DNA from: Clytia hemisphaerica
Lineage: Eukaryota; Cnidaria; Hydrozoa; Leptothecata; Clytiidae
Reading direction: 5' to 3'
Assembly: GCA_902728285.1 (NCBI GenBank)
Contig: CACVBU010000693.1
Coordinates: forward strand, 280,600-344,599
Length of the DNA stretch: 64,000 nt
The notes beneath the pieces were generated by a model. The model did no database searches, was not told the DNA's origin, and saw only the letters and a program-made list of their open reading frames with translations. Positions 25,820-38,017 of the stretch are shown piece by piece (within the stretch, counting starts at the first letter, position 1; every line of letters starts with the position of its first letter). A program made the position numbers and the translations under genes.

Positions 25820-28389
25820 CAGTTACATCAATATGCCAAAAACATTTTGTTCAACCACCTTCACTTCAAGATAGGCAGTGAGGATCTTATCGCGATTCTC
25901 AGATTTACGGAAAACACCAGCTTTTTGCTGATTTTTGCCTCGATTGCCCAAAACCCGTAACCTTTTTAGCTTGAGGGAAGAAAAAAATTAGAGTTTTTGG
26001 CTAACGCCCAGTCAAAATTTTTTCATCTTCGCAGAATCCATTCCCAACCTCAAAATATATCTTTTTGTCTAGGGGTTTGTTTGGCAAATTCTTCCTTCGA
26101 AGAATATCGATCACTTTCGTTTTCCCCTGAAGACCTCGAGAAAAAATATTAGGGCCCGCACTCTAGGCGGGCGGCCTGGACTCGCTTTCATTTTGTATAA
26201 TTTTATAATGACGTATAAGGTAGCGTAATTCATGCAGAAATAATATGATAATCTTTTTGTTTTTATTTTCAGGTATGCCGCCAAACATTGACGTCATCGT
26301 GTATGGATTTAGCATGAACAATAGGACCAACAGACTTGACAAAAGGAACAAACAATAAAACGACCAGAGAATCTTACGATTAGGGCGTTTTGTCTCTCCC
26401 TGATATCACGCCCACAGAAGACGCAGTTTATAAAGCAGGGGTAAATAGTAAGTAATAGCTTTTGTAAGTGTTTATTTTGCGAAATATATAACCATTTTCT
26501 AATATGGTCTACAAACTAGCATTTCTAGAATTTTGATAATGGAAACTTAAATATATAATGAAGAAAAAAACAAACCATTTCAATTTTATTTACACGTTTA
26601 ACCCCCGGAAAAATTATGTATTACCTATTACGTAACTTTACATTTCCCGATTCGCTCAGCGGCGGATCTGAGGGGATTCAAATGGTTCAGCGTTTTTCAA
26701 CGTTTTTTGCCCTTTTCTGATGAGTCAGCAAAATTTCAAACTCTAATATCTCATGATCTAGCCTAGGAAACCCTATAAATGACCCCTCTAATCGATAGTA
26801 CTCTTCGAGACGCATCTGTTAAAACTGGTATCTTTCGCTGAAAATTTTCTCAAAAATGCTGACGTCAGCATAAAATATTGCATTTTTGAAGACGTATCAG
26901 CCAATTCCGTGAGACTAAGTCCGCCAAATGTGACAAATGACCCCATTTTGGAGATCTACTCTCAAGCTCTATCTGATGGCACAATCAGTTGAGAACTTCA
27001 AAAATCGACTTTCTAAGGACCCCCAGGCTAAAATGACCCTACCCCCTTCAAGCCCCCATAAAAAAATTTCCCCAGCTTTGCCAGCTTGGCAAAAACCGGT
27101 TTTGGGGTCCCAAGGGACCATATAATGAGAAAATAAAATAAAAACCCATATTTACTACTTGTAAGGGCTGATGCAAAAAAGCCCTTTTCGCCGCCGGACT
27201 ATCATTATAAGAATAAATTATCGAACTTTTTTACTATGTTTTAAATATTCACGAAATGAAACTGAAGTGTGTAAAGTATTTAATATTATAAATTGTCTTA
27301 TTTTTTCTTCAAACTTTTCTTCTAAACCATTTATTTGCTCTTTTATCCATGGCTTTCTCAAAAACATTTTCTGCAACAACCATGAATATATAAAAGAATA
27401 TACACCAAACAAGCAGTTTTGAGCATGATCTGGGTGTCTGTTTTTTCAAAATAAAAGGTCAAACCAAAGAAATATAAGAAATATAATACTCTTATATTTC
27501 TTTGCACAAACTATATTTCTGTTTTATGAACATTTTGTGGGATAAGATTGAAAAGAAGAAACTAGATGTGCGCTGTTCAAGCCGGGTCAAAAAAAATTCC
27601 TCCTTTCAGCGCATGTTAACCCGCTGAGGCCTATGTTTGGAGTTCATAGATAATGGGAACTGCAGACATGCAGGCGCTAATTGACGTCCCCCATGTTGAA
27701 TGGAAAAATGGTGACACCGCCCAAACAGGGCGGGCGCAAAATTTACGCCCAAAACGTTTGTTCCGAAAAAAAATTTTTGAAAAGAGATTTTTGAACCCCC
27801 TCAGAAAGATCCCAGATCTGCCTCTGTCGCTAACTCCCAGAGGAATTCCGATTGTAAACCCGATTGGTTAATTTCGGAACATCTTCATAATGGCAGATAA
27901 TTTAGTGTCTAGTGGAAAGGTTGTGTGAATTTTTTGATGTCAGTATTAATTTTGTTGGTTGATGGCTTGTTGAATCTGGCAAGAAAAAAGTAAACAGGTA
28001 TAGCTTTTTCTAACCAAGGATCTGAGGGATTCGAACAACACTGATAGGCCACCATAGAATGAACTTCCTTTAATTAATAGGATGAACCATATTCATGTGG
28101 CTTTCAGCCTTGCACTCCATCACATTATTTGAGATATTTTACTAACTACTGTAGCCCAGAGAAAAATTTTAAACCTTTATTATTTGAATGCATGTCTTTT
28201 TAATACTCATATAAAAAAATTAAAAAATTTTAACTTGGTCATTAGTCAAAAAATTTGCCTCTGCGATGGAGTGCAAGGCTGAAAGCCACATGAATATGGT
28301 TCATCCTATAAAAGGAAGTTCATTCTATGGTGGCCTATCTTGAAGTGAAGGTGGTTGAACAAAATATTTTTGGCATTTTGATGTAACTG
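25820..28389. mobile_element. TIR element of 2.6 kb with ACAGG target duplication
   Basis: CAGTTACATCAATATGCC and GGCATTTTGATGTAACTG are inverted ends, with about 55 bp of paired terminus. ACAGG occurs at 25815-25819 and 28390-28394. An inner hairpin (about 28046-28127 against 28261-28343, arm TTCATTCTATGGTGGCC) sits at the right side. No transposase was recognised. Confidence 0.65.
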
Positions 28390-28394
28390 ACAGG

Positions 28395-29770
28395 TCATGC
28401 ATACCCGCCCTGTATCAAAAATACAGGACGGTTCTCCTGTCTAGCTATAGATGCTTTCTAACATACTCATTGTATTGGACAAGTATTTTTTGGAGTGGCA
28501 GTTGTATTGAAGCGTTTTTTCTTACGAAACTTTTTTGTCCACAGGTAGCCATTTTTTTATTTTTTTTGAAAAATCCAGCTTTTTGTGTGCTTCCGTGCAA
28601 AGTTAACCTGATAACAGATGTTCGTAAGGCACGGTAAACCTCTGAAGGCGCTTGAAAATTATACATCTGAGGAAAATAGTCCTCCCGCGGAAAATTCTAC
28701 AATAAGAATCTTGTTGTGCGCCGGAAAGTTAAAAAATGATACGGCGCCCTATTCATAAACACAATCGCGCAACTTTGTTGTCGTTCCTAGTCCTTTAAGA
28801 CGAACGCGGTCCTTACGATTTCGAGATTGCATATTCGTCAGATTGTTTGTTTTCACACATCCCTTTAGAGCTTCAGCGTGGTGTGCAGAGAAAACATTCA
28901 CAATCTGATCTCAGGTTATGCAAAGATGGATCTTTCGGATTCTACTCTTTTTTTTCTAGAATTTTTTTTACACAGTACGGGAAATAGGTCAAAGCAGATA
29001 ACTACCAAAAGAAATTCTCCAGAGGTTTGTTTTTGAATGACTTTTCTGGGTTCAAAGACGTTCGGTCGCCAACTAGACTGATCGCCATAACTGGGCAGGA
29101 GGGGACTTTAGCTATCTGTAGGTCAAAATTTCAAGGTAAGTTGAAATAGTTAGAAAACACAGTAAATGAGCTAATTCACAAGGGATCAGAAAAGAAGTCG
29201 ATAAAACTTTACAAGGAAAGCATAAATAAGAAAGAAATTTCATTATACACAAATGCAAAAGTAAAGCTACCTACGTCTCCAGAAACCGCGCCGCCACGCC
29301 AACTAGCCACCACCGCCATTCAAATATGTAATATTAGTGTAACATCACTGTAATATAGACCCGGACTTTATAATGCGAAGTACGGGAGAGTAGTCTCTCT
29401 TACAGTCTTAGCGGTCTCTCCGTCGTTGTCTAACAACAACAAAATCAAAAAATTGCTGAGGATAAATTTTGAAATGCATTTTCATATTTAACACTCAGAA
29501 ATATTCTAAAACCATACTTAATATAACCATGATCTATCATACCTTTCCTCTGACAAATAGAAAGATCATTCATTTATTTTCCAAAATTTCAAGAAATTTT
29601 AAACCGCGTACGACGGAGGGACATAGTATGACGTCATAATAATCGAAAATCTGTACGGTACCGAATTTTGCTTACACTACCACCAACATCAGCGTGCCAA
29701 AAAAGCCGACAAGGAAAATCAAGCAGGAAGAAAACTTTTCAACTTCTTTACTTTCACAAAAGTTTTCACA
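28395..29770. promoter_or_regulatory. Upstream region of eIF1A
   Basis: Contains the 5' flank and probable 5' UTR of the eIF1A gene. A perfect CRE-like palindrome TGACGTCA lies at about 29630, roughly 140 bases before the start codon. Use of this site is not shown. No other gene is seen between 28400 and 29600. Confidence 0.35.
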
Positions 29771-32700
29771 ATGCCCAAGAACAAAGGTATGTTTTTTATG
29801 ATTATTTCATCATCAATTTTTTCTACAACTAGTGTCTATGTGTAAAGCGAGAGCACAAATTGCTAAGATAGCAGACATGCCAACTCTCACACATTGATTG
29901 ACTGATTGAGCAGGTTGGCAGACGACCCTGTGCCGCCGATGCACTGGACAGTCTGGTGTGTTTTGTCTGGTGCCAAAAAGTATCCCTCAGCCACACCGGA
30001 AACCTTTTGTCCGGTGATATTTCCGGGGGATAATTTTGTTAACTTCTGGACACTGGACAAAGTTTGTTTAAAAAAATTGTGTGCACTGGGACGCACCACC
30101 AGGCTTAAGTCTGGTGTTAAGATTGTCCGGTGTTAAAACCTGTCCTCATCCAACACCGAACTTTGCGTGTCCTGTGTTCGTAAAGTCCGGTGCGTCGACA
30201 GGGTCGTGTTGGCCACGTGCGTTTGGTTTGGGAACGCGAACACGAACGCAAACTACCCATGTCTAAACTTTTCAATTTATCTCCAGAACTAACAGATTTT
30301 TTGAAATTCTGTAAAAAGGTCTAAGTTCCTGAATAGTTTTACTATGTCCTATGAAAAAATCATAAGCATCAGTCTAATACTCGTTCATCTATTTAAGATT
30401 GAAGACAAAAATTTGCGAAGAAAAATAAACCTTGAGCACAAAAAATGCTTTTTTAAACACTTTTTTCCACCGAAAAACAAATAACTTTTACAGACTTAAC
30501 CGTAGAGTCGTCTAATCTCGACATACGTCTTGCAATCTCGACACCGGATCTGTAAAATAATCAAAACAAACCTTGAATGAAATTCTTGGTATCATTCTTA
30601 TCGAACAAGTTCATCCATCAAACTAGAAGTTCAATAAACATTGCAATCCTTTCAATTAAAAAAACAGCCAAATTATAAGCAGTTTTACACAACACACGAA
30701 ACGCATGCAAACTTCCTCGTGTCCATCATTAAAATTTTACAACTTTATTACGCTTCAAGTCACGTGATAAAAATAATTCGCGCGCTTAGTAGACCTGGTT
30801 TCCATTTCCTTTTTTATTTATTACAAGCACACGCTCTAGGCGCTAGGAGGCCGCGTTAAACTTTTAGGCGCCGCACCTAGCACACCCGGTCCCTTTTCAA
30901 ATTCATAAGGAAACCGGGTTCTTTTAATTATTTTCGGTTCACGGTAAAAAGGTCTACTAAAAAATTCCTCGCGTGAAAAATGTTGTTGTGATTTGGGCAT
31001 CTTCGTTAAAAGCATGCTAATTAGTTTTTTAGTGATTAGTGTTCTTTTCAAATATAAGTAATAACAGTTCACATTTCTCATATTATATTATCAATCTGTG
31101 ACGTGGATAGAGAGAGAGAACAATTTAGTGATTGATTGATAACTTTGGTATGTATTTGTTTATGTTTGATTTTTTATTTCGAAGACCAGCCTACAGCTAT
31201 GTCGAGATTGCAAGACGTATGTCGATATTAAACGACTCTACGGTACCTTCCCCAAACATTGAAGAAGCCTCTACTAATTAAAGTAAATGAGATAAGATAA
31301 GATAAAACCTTAAAATCAACCAGAATTTACAACCTTTTGTCCAAAGAAAAAGACGTGCTTTTCTCGCCGCCATTTTGTTTCCGAATGAGAATTCTAGAGA
31401 ATTCCATTCGTTTCCAGCTCCCGCGGTCTTTTTTCATCCAATCAGATCGCGGGATTTCACTTTCGCTTTCTCTAGTCCAATAAGACTGCGGGATTTGAGT
31501 CATGTGACATCTCTATTAAAAACCCGCGCGAAATACAGGGGGTCACAAATAGAAATACAGGGGGTCACACTACTGGCTACAGGAACTGAAAGCAAGCAAT
31601 TAAGGCCAATATTTTTGGTTTTTCTGAAGGACAAAAGGTATAGGAAGGTATAGGAAGCTTTACTGAAAGAGGGATAAAGCTGGGACAATCTATTTGAAAG
31701 ATATGGACATAAAAAAGGCACTTTTTTGGGTGATAATTAAGATTTTACTCAGAAACTTTAAAATTCTCTTACCCCTGTCTCAGGCCCCCCTGATATGAGC
31801 AAGGGAACCATGTTGGCGACCCCTACTGAAAATTTCAGATCAAAACAAACAAGGAATTAATTCCTGTAACTCGAAGAAAATTGGAAAAAGCTGGTTTTTG
31901 ACTGCTTCTGATCCTTAAGTGCAGGTGGCGTTTGCGTAGGGTAAAATGGCAAAATGCGAAAATCGAATTTGGCAAAAAATTTTTGAAAAATGACCCTACA
32001 AGATTTGACTATATCTTTTTATTCCATGAAGAGATTAATTTCAAATAAAAATTATATTGACAATGAATGGGTAAGGTTTCTAGAAATCCAAACATAAATT
32101 GCATAGCTTTTACCAAAAAATAGCAAAGTTAAGCAAATTTTCAATCGATCCAGGGATTGAATTAGCGTATCGCATTTCGCAATTCGCGATGCGTTTTTGG
32201 ATTACTTTACAAGCTAAAAATTGAAAATTGATCCATTTTAGAATGCAAAAGCATGCTTATCAAAAAATTGCGATGCACTTTCTATCCCTTATTTCGATGC
32301 CTGAGTTCATATCTTTAAGAGACTTCAAAAACCCACTGAGATTTTTTGAGGCTATAAACTAGACCTACTAAGGAAGCCTTGCTGAAAGTTTCAAAAAAAT
32401 TTGTTGTTGCAGCAAAAAGATACGCCATCTTGAATTTCACTCCAGATCTGCCAAAATAGCTATTTTTGGCCATTTTTTACGGTTACACAAAGATGGAAAT
32501 CCTGAAAACGTTATTTTTTTGGCCAAAACCCACCAGTAAACCACTCCAGGTCAAAGGTTTGCTTCAAAAAAGTCTCAAGGACTATCAGCAGCCAGCTAAA
32601 AGTGCTTCCAAACCCAGATTATGCAAAGTCTGAACCCCCCTACAGGAGGTGTTAAAGATTTTCGGGGGAAATTTTGGAGACTCAATTTGATTTTTTCTGA

Positions 32701-35700
32701 TTCCCTACAAAAAGTATGTGTACTTAAAGTAATGTACTTAAAAATAAAAATTCATTGGCTTTCAAAATCTGCTCCTCAGATTTTCGCTTAGGCTCTGGGG
32801 GCCATGTATATTTTCCAAATTGAATATTTCAAAATATTTCAAATTATTGCCATTGGATTTTTTTGCCCCAGGGCCCAGTCCCATTCAGTTTTGATTCTCG
32901 TTTCTTTTGCTATATTTTTCAAATGCGATTGTTTTGATTTACAGCTGCCATCTTTATAGCATAATAACAAAGCTGTTCTCATGTGTGTGCGCTTCCTGCA
33001 CTAGCATAGATAAGGTAAAACCTCAGGATAAGAGTAAACAAACATGGTACCATGGTTTCAGCCCACTTTTCTGGTGCCCCCATTGAAGCATGGTGCCCCC
33101 AACGAGTTAGGTCCCCTTGAAAAATTGCTTTGAGTTAGGTACCCCTATTCAGCAGATAATTTCTTTGAATTGACACTTACTTTTGATACTTTTGATGGGT
33201 TTTTTGAGTCTCTCAATCATCCAATTTGGAAATCCGATGATAAACCATTTCTCTCGCACTGTTTGAATTCGCTCTCCTGTAGGGATAATAATTCGGGAGC
33301 AGTGGTTCGTCCGGCAGTGTGGAAAGAAAAAGGTCAAGTTGTTTTTTAAATTTAAAATTTTTGTGCAGTTTGTGATATTACGAATGTAGAATGGGAGAGA
33401 ATTGAAAAGCTTAGGTCCTTCTTCAGATAGTGAGCCTCTCCAAATGTTTTTCTGTTTAGAATTTACTTCTTTAAGGTGGCATTTTCATCTGAGCCTCTGG
33501 TTTTCGTAGCAGGTGATACCCCCTTTGTTCTCAGAGTGGTTGAAATTTGGAGAATATTTTTCTAAGATATACCAAGTATAGATGATTTGATATCTTTCTC
33601 TACGTCTTTCCAGACTGTATAGTTTTAGAGTTTTAAGTTTTTCCCAATAGTTCAGTTTTTGTAAAGAGAATATTCCATTTAGGAATGATTTTTGAAGCTG
33701 TTCTAGTCGTTGCATTTGGTGTCTCTTGGATGGTGACCATAGCTGTGAACAGTAATCAATGTGAGGGACTGCCAATGTCTTCCATAGGGTCAGCATTACA
33801 GTAGGGTCCCTTGTTTTGAAAGTCTGATATATCCATGAACTGATGCCTTGACTTTGTCGATTACATTTTCTATATGATTGTCATATGTCATACCCACATC
33901 TAAAGTGATCCCAAGGTCTTTGACTGTAGTCTTGGTCTCTATCACCTTTTGGGTACCAGAGAAGTATTCATTTCTACTATAATTGAGATGTTCAAATTTA
34001 AGTCCATTCAATTTCAGATTATTCAATCCAGTCCATTCATAGACTGTGTTCATGTCATCTTGGAGCTGAATGATATCAGCATGGTTTTTGATTTCTTTCA
34101 TTAGACGTGTATCATCAGCAAATGATGATAAGAAAGAGTGTAATATCTTTTTGTCAATATCTTGTATCATTATCAGAAACAGTAGAATTGATACTTTTTG
34201 TTCTTTTGTCATTCCAAAAATCTTAAATGAATCTTAGTGAAACAGAGCCAAAAAAAATTATCTGCTGAATGGACTTAACTCAAAGCAATTTCTCAAGGGG
34301 ACCTAACTCGTTGGGGGCACCTGAAAAGACGTTGTGTGAAAAATTTATTTTGGAGCTAAACAAACACATTTTGCCTGCGAGGGGTTGGGCAAGTTGGTTT
34401 TCAGATTTTAACTCTACTTGGCTATCTTCTAGGCTATTACTTTAAAAGTACACTGTTAGATTTCAGTGGATTGCACTATTGCTCGAGGAATGAAGGATTT
34501 CAAAAATTTAGGCTACCAATCCACCAACCCATTTTTAAAGCTTCTAGGAACGAACCAAGCAAACAATAGACCTTATCGGAGTTTTTAATTTTTCTAAAAA
34601 AGCGATGCATTGTGGGATTGTTTCGAGTGTATTAATTACAATAGAATTCCCTCGAGGAATTCCTAAGAGATTTCTATTGTAATACACTCGAAACAATCCC
34701 ACAATGCATTGCTTTTTTAGAAAAATTAAAAACTCCGATAAGGTCTATTGGGCCTGTCCTATGGAGTAGTGCCACTATTGGGGTGCCACTTTCAGAATGT
34801 CAAAAAATAGGTAGAAAATTAAGCTTAAGATCATTTTTCCTAAGTTCTTTTTTATTAAACCATAGGAAAGGGAGGTAAAAATAGAAGAAGAGGAAAGAAT
34901 GAGAACGAAACTGAAAAGAGAGAATTGGTCTTCAAAGAAGAAGGACAAGAATATGCACAAGTTCTTAAAATGTTGGGAAACGGTCGTCTAGATGCCATGT
35001 GTTTTGATGGTACAAAAAGGTTATGCCATATCCGGGGAAAACTGAGGAAGAAAGTTTGGATCAACACAGGTGACATCATTTTGTTGGGCTTGAGAGATTA
35101 CCAGGTAAGAATTTCAGAAACAAAAAAGTCAAACATTTTAAACTTTGTATGCACATCAAATTCTGTTCATTAAAAAATAGACACGCGGGTTTTGCTGATG
35201 TTTTTTTTTCCATACCGCAAAAAATACCCACATCAAAGTGCTTTTATCAAGGTAGGGAAACCTGCCGATCCGTAACTATTTTAACCTTCCCTCCTTAGGA
35301 CAATAAAGCTGATGTTATCTTGAAATATACACCAGACGAAGCTAGAAACTTGAAAACATACGGCGAATTGCCTGATAATGGTATGTTAATTTTGCATGTT
35401 TCCTTCTGATTTTTTGCTCTTCTATTTTTGGACCTACCTCGGAGGTCCTTTAAATTAACCTCTGTTCGTTCGTTTGTTTGTTCGTTCGTCTACTATTACT
35501 ACTTGCTTTTCTCGGGATCTGCCTATTAATTTTTTCTGATGTAAAACGAGAGTACCCAAAAAGTATATATTAAAATAAAAACTTGTTTAACATCTTTTTA
35601 GTCTCATTTTGTACTATTGCAGGGGGGGTCAACATTTATAATACCAACCCATAGCCCAAAAACCTGACTTTTGACCGTTTGAGCTAAGTTAACACCACCA

Positions 35701-37371
35701 CCCCGAAATTGGTATCGATACCAACTTGAAAATCATAATTTTCAGAAAAAGGGGGGACCCACCCCCTTATTTTGGTATCGATACCAACTTGAAAATCATA
35801 ATTTTCAGAAAAAGGGGGTACCCACCCCCTTTATTTGGTATCAATACCAACATGGCTTCTTGAATTTGACAAAATATCATGGGACCCACTAATTTAGTAC
35901 CAATTACCAATCTGACAAATTTGAGTTTAAAGCTGTTTAAAGGGGACCCACCCCCTCCCACACAAACAGGGTACTAAGAGAAACTCCAAAAAAACTCATT
36001 TTTGAAATACTCTTTCTTCAACACAACACAAAAAATGTCATGTGCTAAAATAGAAAATGACTGAAAACTGACAATATAACATAATAAAAACAAACCCAAT
36101 GAAGCTAGCAAAATCAATCTGAATCAATGTTATCTGAATAGAACAGAATAGATTCACTCATTACCAAATGCTATCACAGAAAAAATATTTTTGCTTCAGG
36201 CTTGATCAAAAATAAAACTTGAAAATATCGAAAAAGTCCAAAATTAACAAACTGCAAAGTCATTTAAACTTATTATATTACTCATTTACAGTCATTATAC
36301 TCAAAAGCTAGAACAAATCCAATTGAAACCTGTTTAGACTGATATGTACCCCGGGTATTTTCTAGCTATGAAGGGCAAAAATTAGGAAAGTTTTGCTGTC
36401 ATTTTGATATGGATACCAACTTTCTGAATCATATTATTTAAAAAAAGGGGTACCCGCCCCCTATTTTGGTATCAATACCAACCGAGGATAACTCTTTTTT
36501 TCTAAAAAAGGGGGACCCACCCCCATCAATACCAACTTGACTTTTCAGACTTTTAAAGGAAAAAAAGACACCACCACCCGGCTATGGGTCTGGTATCTGG
36601 ATGTTGACCCCCCCCCCTGACTATTGTGGCCAGTTTTTCCTATTTTCTTATTACATTAATCTGCAGGTATCAGTATGTAGCTTATTAGTTTTACGATTAA
36701 TAGGACAAAGGTAATGAATTTAATAATAATGACATCATTTGGTTATGAAAGAAACTCACTCACTCCACATTCTTTTTGTTTGAAATCTTGTTGTTCCTCT
36801 CTTTTTCAGTGAAAATTGAGTCGAACATTAACAACGAGGATGCGAGTGGAGATATCGAATTCGAATTTCAAGATGACAGCGAGGAGGAAGATGATGACTT
36901 GGATGACGTAAGCAACTTTTTATGTTTGTGGGGATTTTCTTTCCTCGAACGTGTGGGGATGAGATGGAGTTTTTACAAGCTCTTATTTGATTTGGTTGGT
37001 CGTTAGCCAGTAATAAAACAATTTCGTTACTTTTTCTAATGAACGCGTCATTTTTATTACTTCAAATGACCAATCATTAAGGTATCTTATTAAAACTCCA
37101 TCTCATCTGAACGTGTGGTATTTTCGAACTACTCAAAGGACCAATTGAGCGAATAGTGGAAAAATAAACTCCCTAGCGTCAAAAATCAGGATTTCTAAAA
37201 AATGAAAAAAGGACTAGGTCCAGCTACTCACCCACGCAATAAATGTCTCAGACTTTCAGCCAAAACTTGGCCTCGCTTTTGCGAAAAACTCGCCCTGGCA
37301 CACAAATCCAAAACTCATTTCTTGAAGAAATAAAAATTATTTTATTCCTTTCGCAGATTGACAACATATAG
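29771..37371 (+). CDS. EIF1A: Eukaryotic translation initiation factor 1A (5 coding exons)
   Basis: Binds the 40S A site, promotes scanning and start-codon selection, and contacts eIF5B through its C-terminus. Exons: 29771-29786, 34866-35104, 35299-35380, 36810-36907, 37357-37371. All are GT-AG and in phase, giving 149 aa; human eIF1A is 144. The N-terminal tail [20 protein letters not shown], the OB fold ([60 protein letters not shown]) and the acidic tail ending DDIDNI all match the family. Exon 1 holds only five codons plus one base, and exon 5 only ITS last four codons and stop (I-D-N-I). Intron 1 is 5.1 kb of repeats, intron 3 holds an hAT-like element and intron 4 a small hairpin MITE. 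Identity is secure. Confidence 0.96.
29914..30213. repeat. TIR repeat with GTCCGGTG motifs in eIF1A intron 1
   Basis: Left GTTGGCAGACGACCCTGT is mirrored by ACAGGGTCGTGTTGGCC on the right, imperfectly. The body repeats GTC(C/T)GGTG several times. It starts about 130 bases after exon 1. Confidence 0.45.
30499..31244. mobile_element. TIR element of the CCGTA...TCTAAT family
   Basis: Ends ACCGTAGAGTCGTCTAATC and its inverse continue through CGACATACGTCTTGCAATCTC, giving about 46 bp of inverted terminus. A further inverted pair (TTAGTAGACC at about 30787 and GGTCTACTAA at about 30951) lies inside. There is no coding frame. The ends resemble the 25501-25594 hairpin. Confidence 0.65.
32154..32303 (+). 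repeat. Dispersed 150-bp repeat, copy 2
   Basis: Same unit and orientation as 18350-18498, differing at only a handful of positions. It lies in eIF1A intron 1. Confidence 0.8.
33092..34321. mobile_element. Inverted-repeat element enclosing a LINE relic
   Basis: The left arm (GGTGCCCCCAACGAGTTAGG, then TTGCTTTGAGTTAGGTACCC) is mirrored at about 34252-34321 (CCTAACTCGTTGGGGGCACC). The arms are about 70 bp and end inward at a shared ATTCAGCAGATAATT/AATTATCTGCTGAAT. Everything between is LINE-derived. Either a LINE landed in a palindromic element or a TIR element carried it. No target duplication was found. Confidence 0.6.
33140..34212 (-). pseudogene. Decayed non-LTR retrotransposon reverse transcriptase (C-terminal part)
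   Basis: The minus-strand frame 34212-33796 carries the catalytic box [11 protein letters not shown] and the downstream [12 protein letters not shown] and DLGITLD blocks. The next frame has [11 protein letters not shown] and [20 protein letters not shown]. After an in-frame stop at 33485 it continues with [20 protein letters not shown]. This order (YADD-like box, DLG, W-P, RR, RGP-LFNSLP) is that of Jockey/CR1-type LINE reverse transcriptases. One frameshift near 33796 and one internal stop show it is dead. The N-terminal half of the RT and any endonuclease are missing. The clade is uncertain. Confidence 0.85.
34564..34750. repeat. Near-perfect 187-bp hairpin MITE
   Basis: CAATAGACCTTATCGGAG is mirrored by CTCCGATAAGGTCTATTG, and the arms pair almost to the centre (about 34655). 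It lies about 115 bases before eIF1A exon 2, so it sits close to the intron 1 acceptor. Confidence 0.85.
35424..35545. repeat. Fragment of the GGACCTACC repeat family
   Basis: GGACCTACC, AATTAACCTCTGTTCGTTCG and a CTTTTCTCGGGATC block match the right end of the 10087-11196 element in inverted orientation. It lies in eIF1A intron 3. Confidence 0.6.
35620..36619. mobile_element. hAT-like non-autonomous element, 1000 bp
   Basis: Ends CAGGGGGGGTCAACAT and ATGTTGACCCCCCCCCCTG are flanked by ACTATTG at 35613-35619 and 36620-36626. CAG-GGG ends suit hAT, although the duplication is 7 bp rather than the usual 8. Internally, near-tandem units repeat TTGGTATCGATACCAAC, TCATAATTTTCAGAAAAAGG and GGGACCCACCCCC. 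No transposase. In eIF1A intron 3. Confidence 0.65.
36957..37108. mobile_element. 152-bp hairpin MITE with 10-bp target duplication, copy 1
   Basis: Arms GGATGAGATGGAGTTTTTA and TAAAACTCCATCTCATC are flanked by GAACGTGTGG at 36947-36956 and 37109-37118. It lies in eIF1A intron 4, about 50 bases after exon 4. It is an inverted copy of 59792-59942. Confidence 0.85.
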
Positions 37372-38017
37372 ATGGATAGGTGGCCTTGGCTGATTCCATA
37401 AAATGTCGATATCCTCAGCATAATTCCAAGAAGATTTTGATAAATCGAATCTAAAGAACGATTATCATGAGAATTTTTGCTGATCTAGCACAATTGAGAG
37501 AAGGAGAAATGAGAAACGATTTTAAAAACGTAGTTGGATAAAGTGGAGCTGGAATATCCACGTTCGAAGGTGTAACATGGAAATTAAAAAAAATGAGCGA
37601 TTCTTGAAAATGGGTTTGATCAAAAAACATAAGCAAACGAACAGGACTTTTAAAAATGAATCAATTTGAATCTCGGCTTCTCTTTTCTAATTTATTTTAT
37701 AAATCTATAATATGTTTTTTTGCCTTTCTTTGGTAGTCTCCTTTTTGTCTTTTCCAAGTTGCTTGATAGTTATACTGAACTTCATATTTTATTCATGAGT
37801 GATGAGAAACAGATTGAAAACACTTTTCAAAACATTTTGAAATTAAATGTTCTCTGTAGCATGGTCATTATCTTACATTTTATTGTAGAATTTACAATTT
37901 ATTGCAGTTTAAAATTATTATGCTGAAACAATTTTTCTATTCGACGTAATTAAACCGAAAAAACACGCTTTTATTTGCTTTATAGATTTGTTTGCCCGAA
38001 AAATGTGGCCATGAAAC
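37372..38017. other. Downstream flank of eIF1A
   Basis: Follows the eIF1A stop and should contain its 3' UTR. I saw no strong AATAAA; an ATTAAA is present near 37575. No other gene is visible. Confidence 0.35.

Noticed and set aside
26273-26358. Exon-like segment after a pyrimidine-rich acceptor, about 28 codons
   Set aside because: The acceptor looks good and the frame is open, but there is no donor, partner exon or family match, and it lies inside a TIR element.
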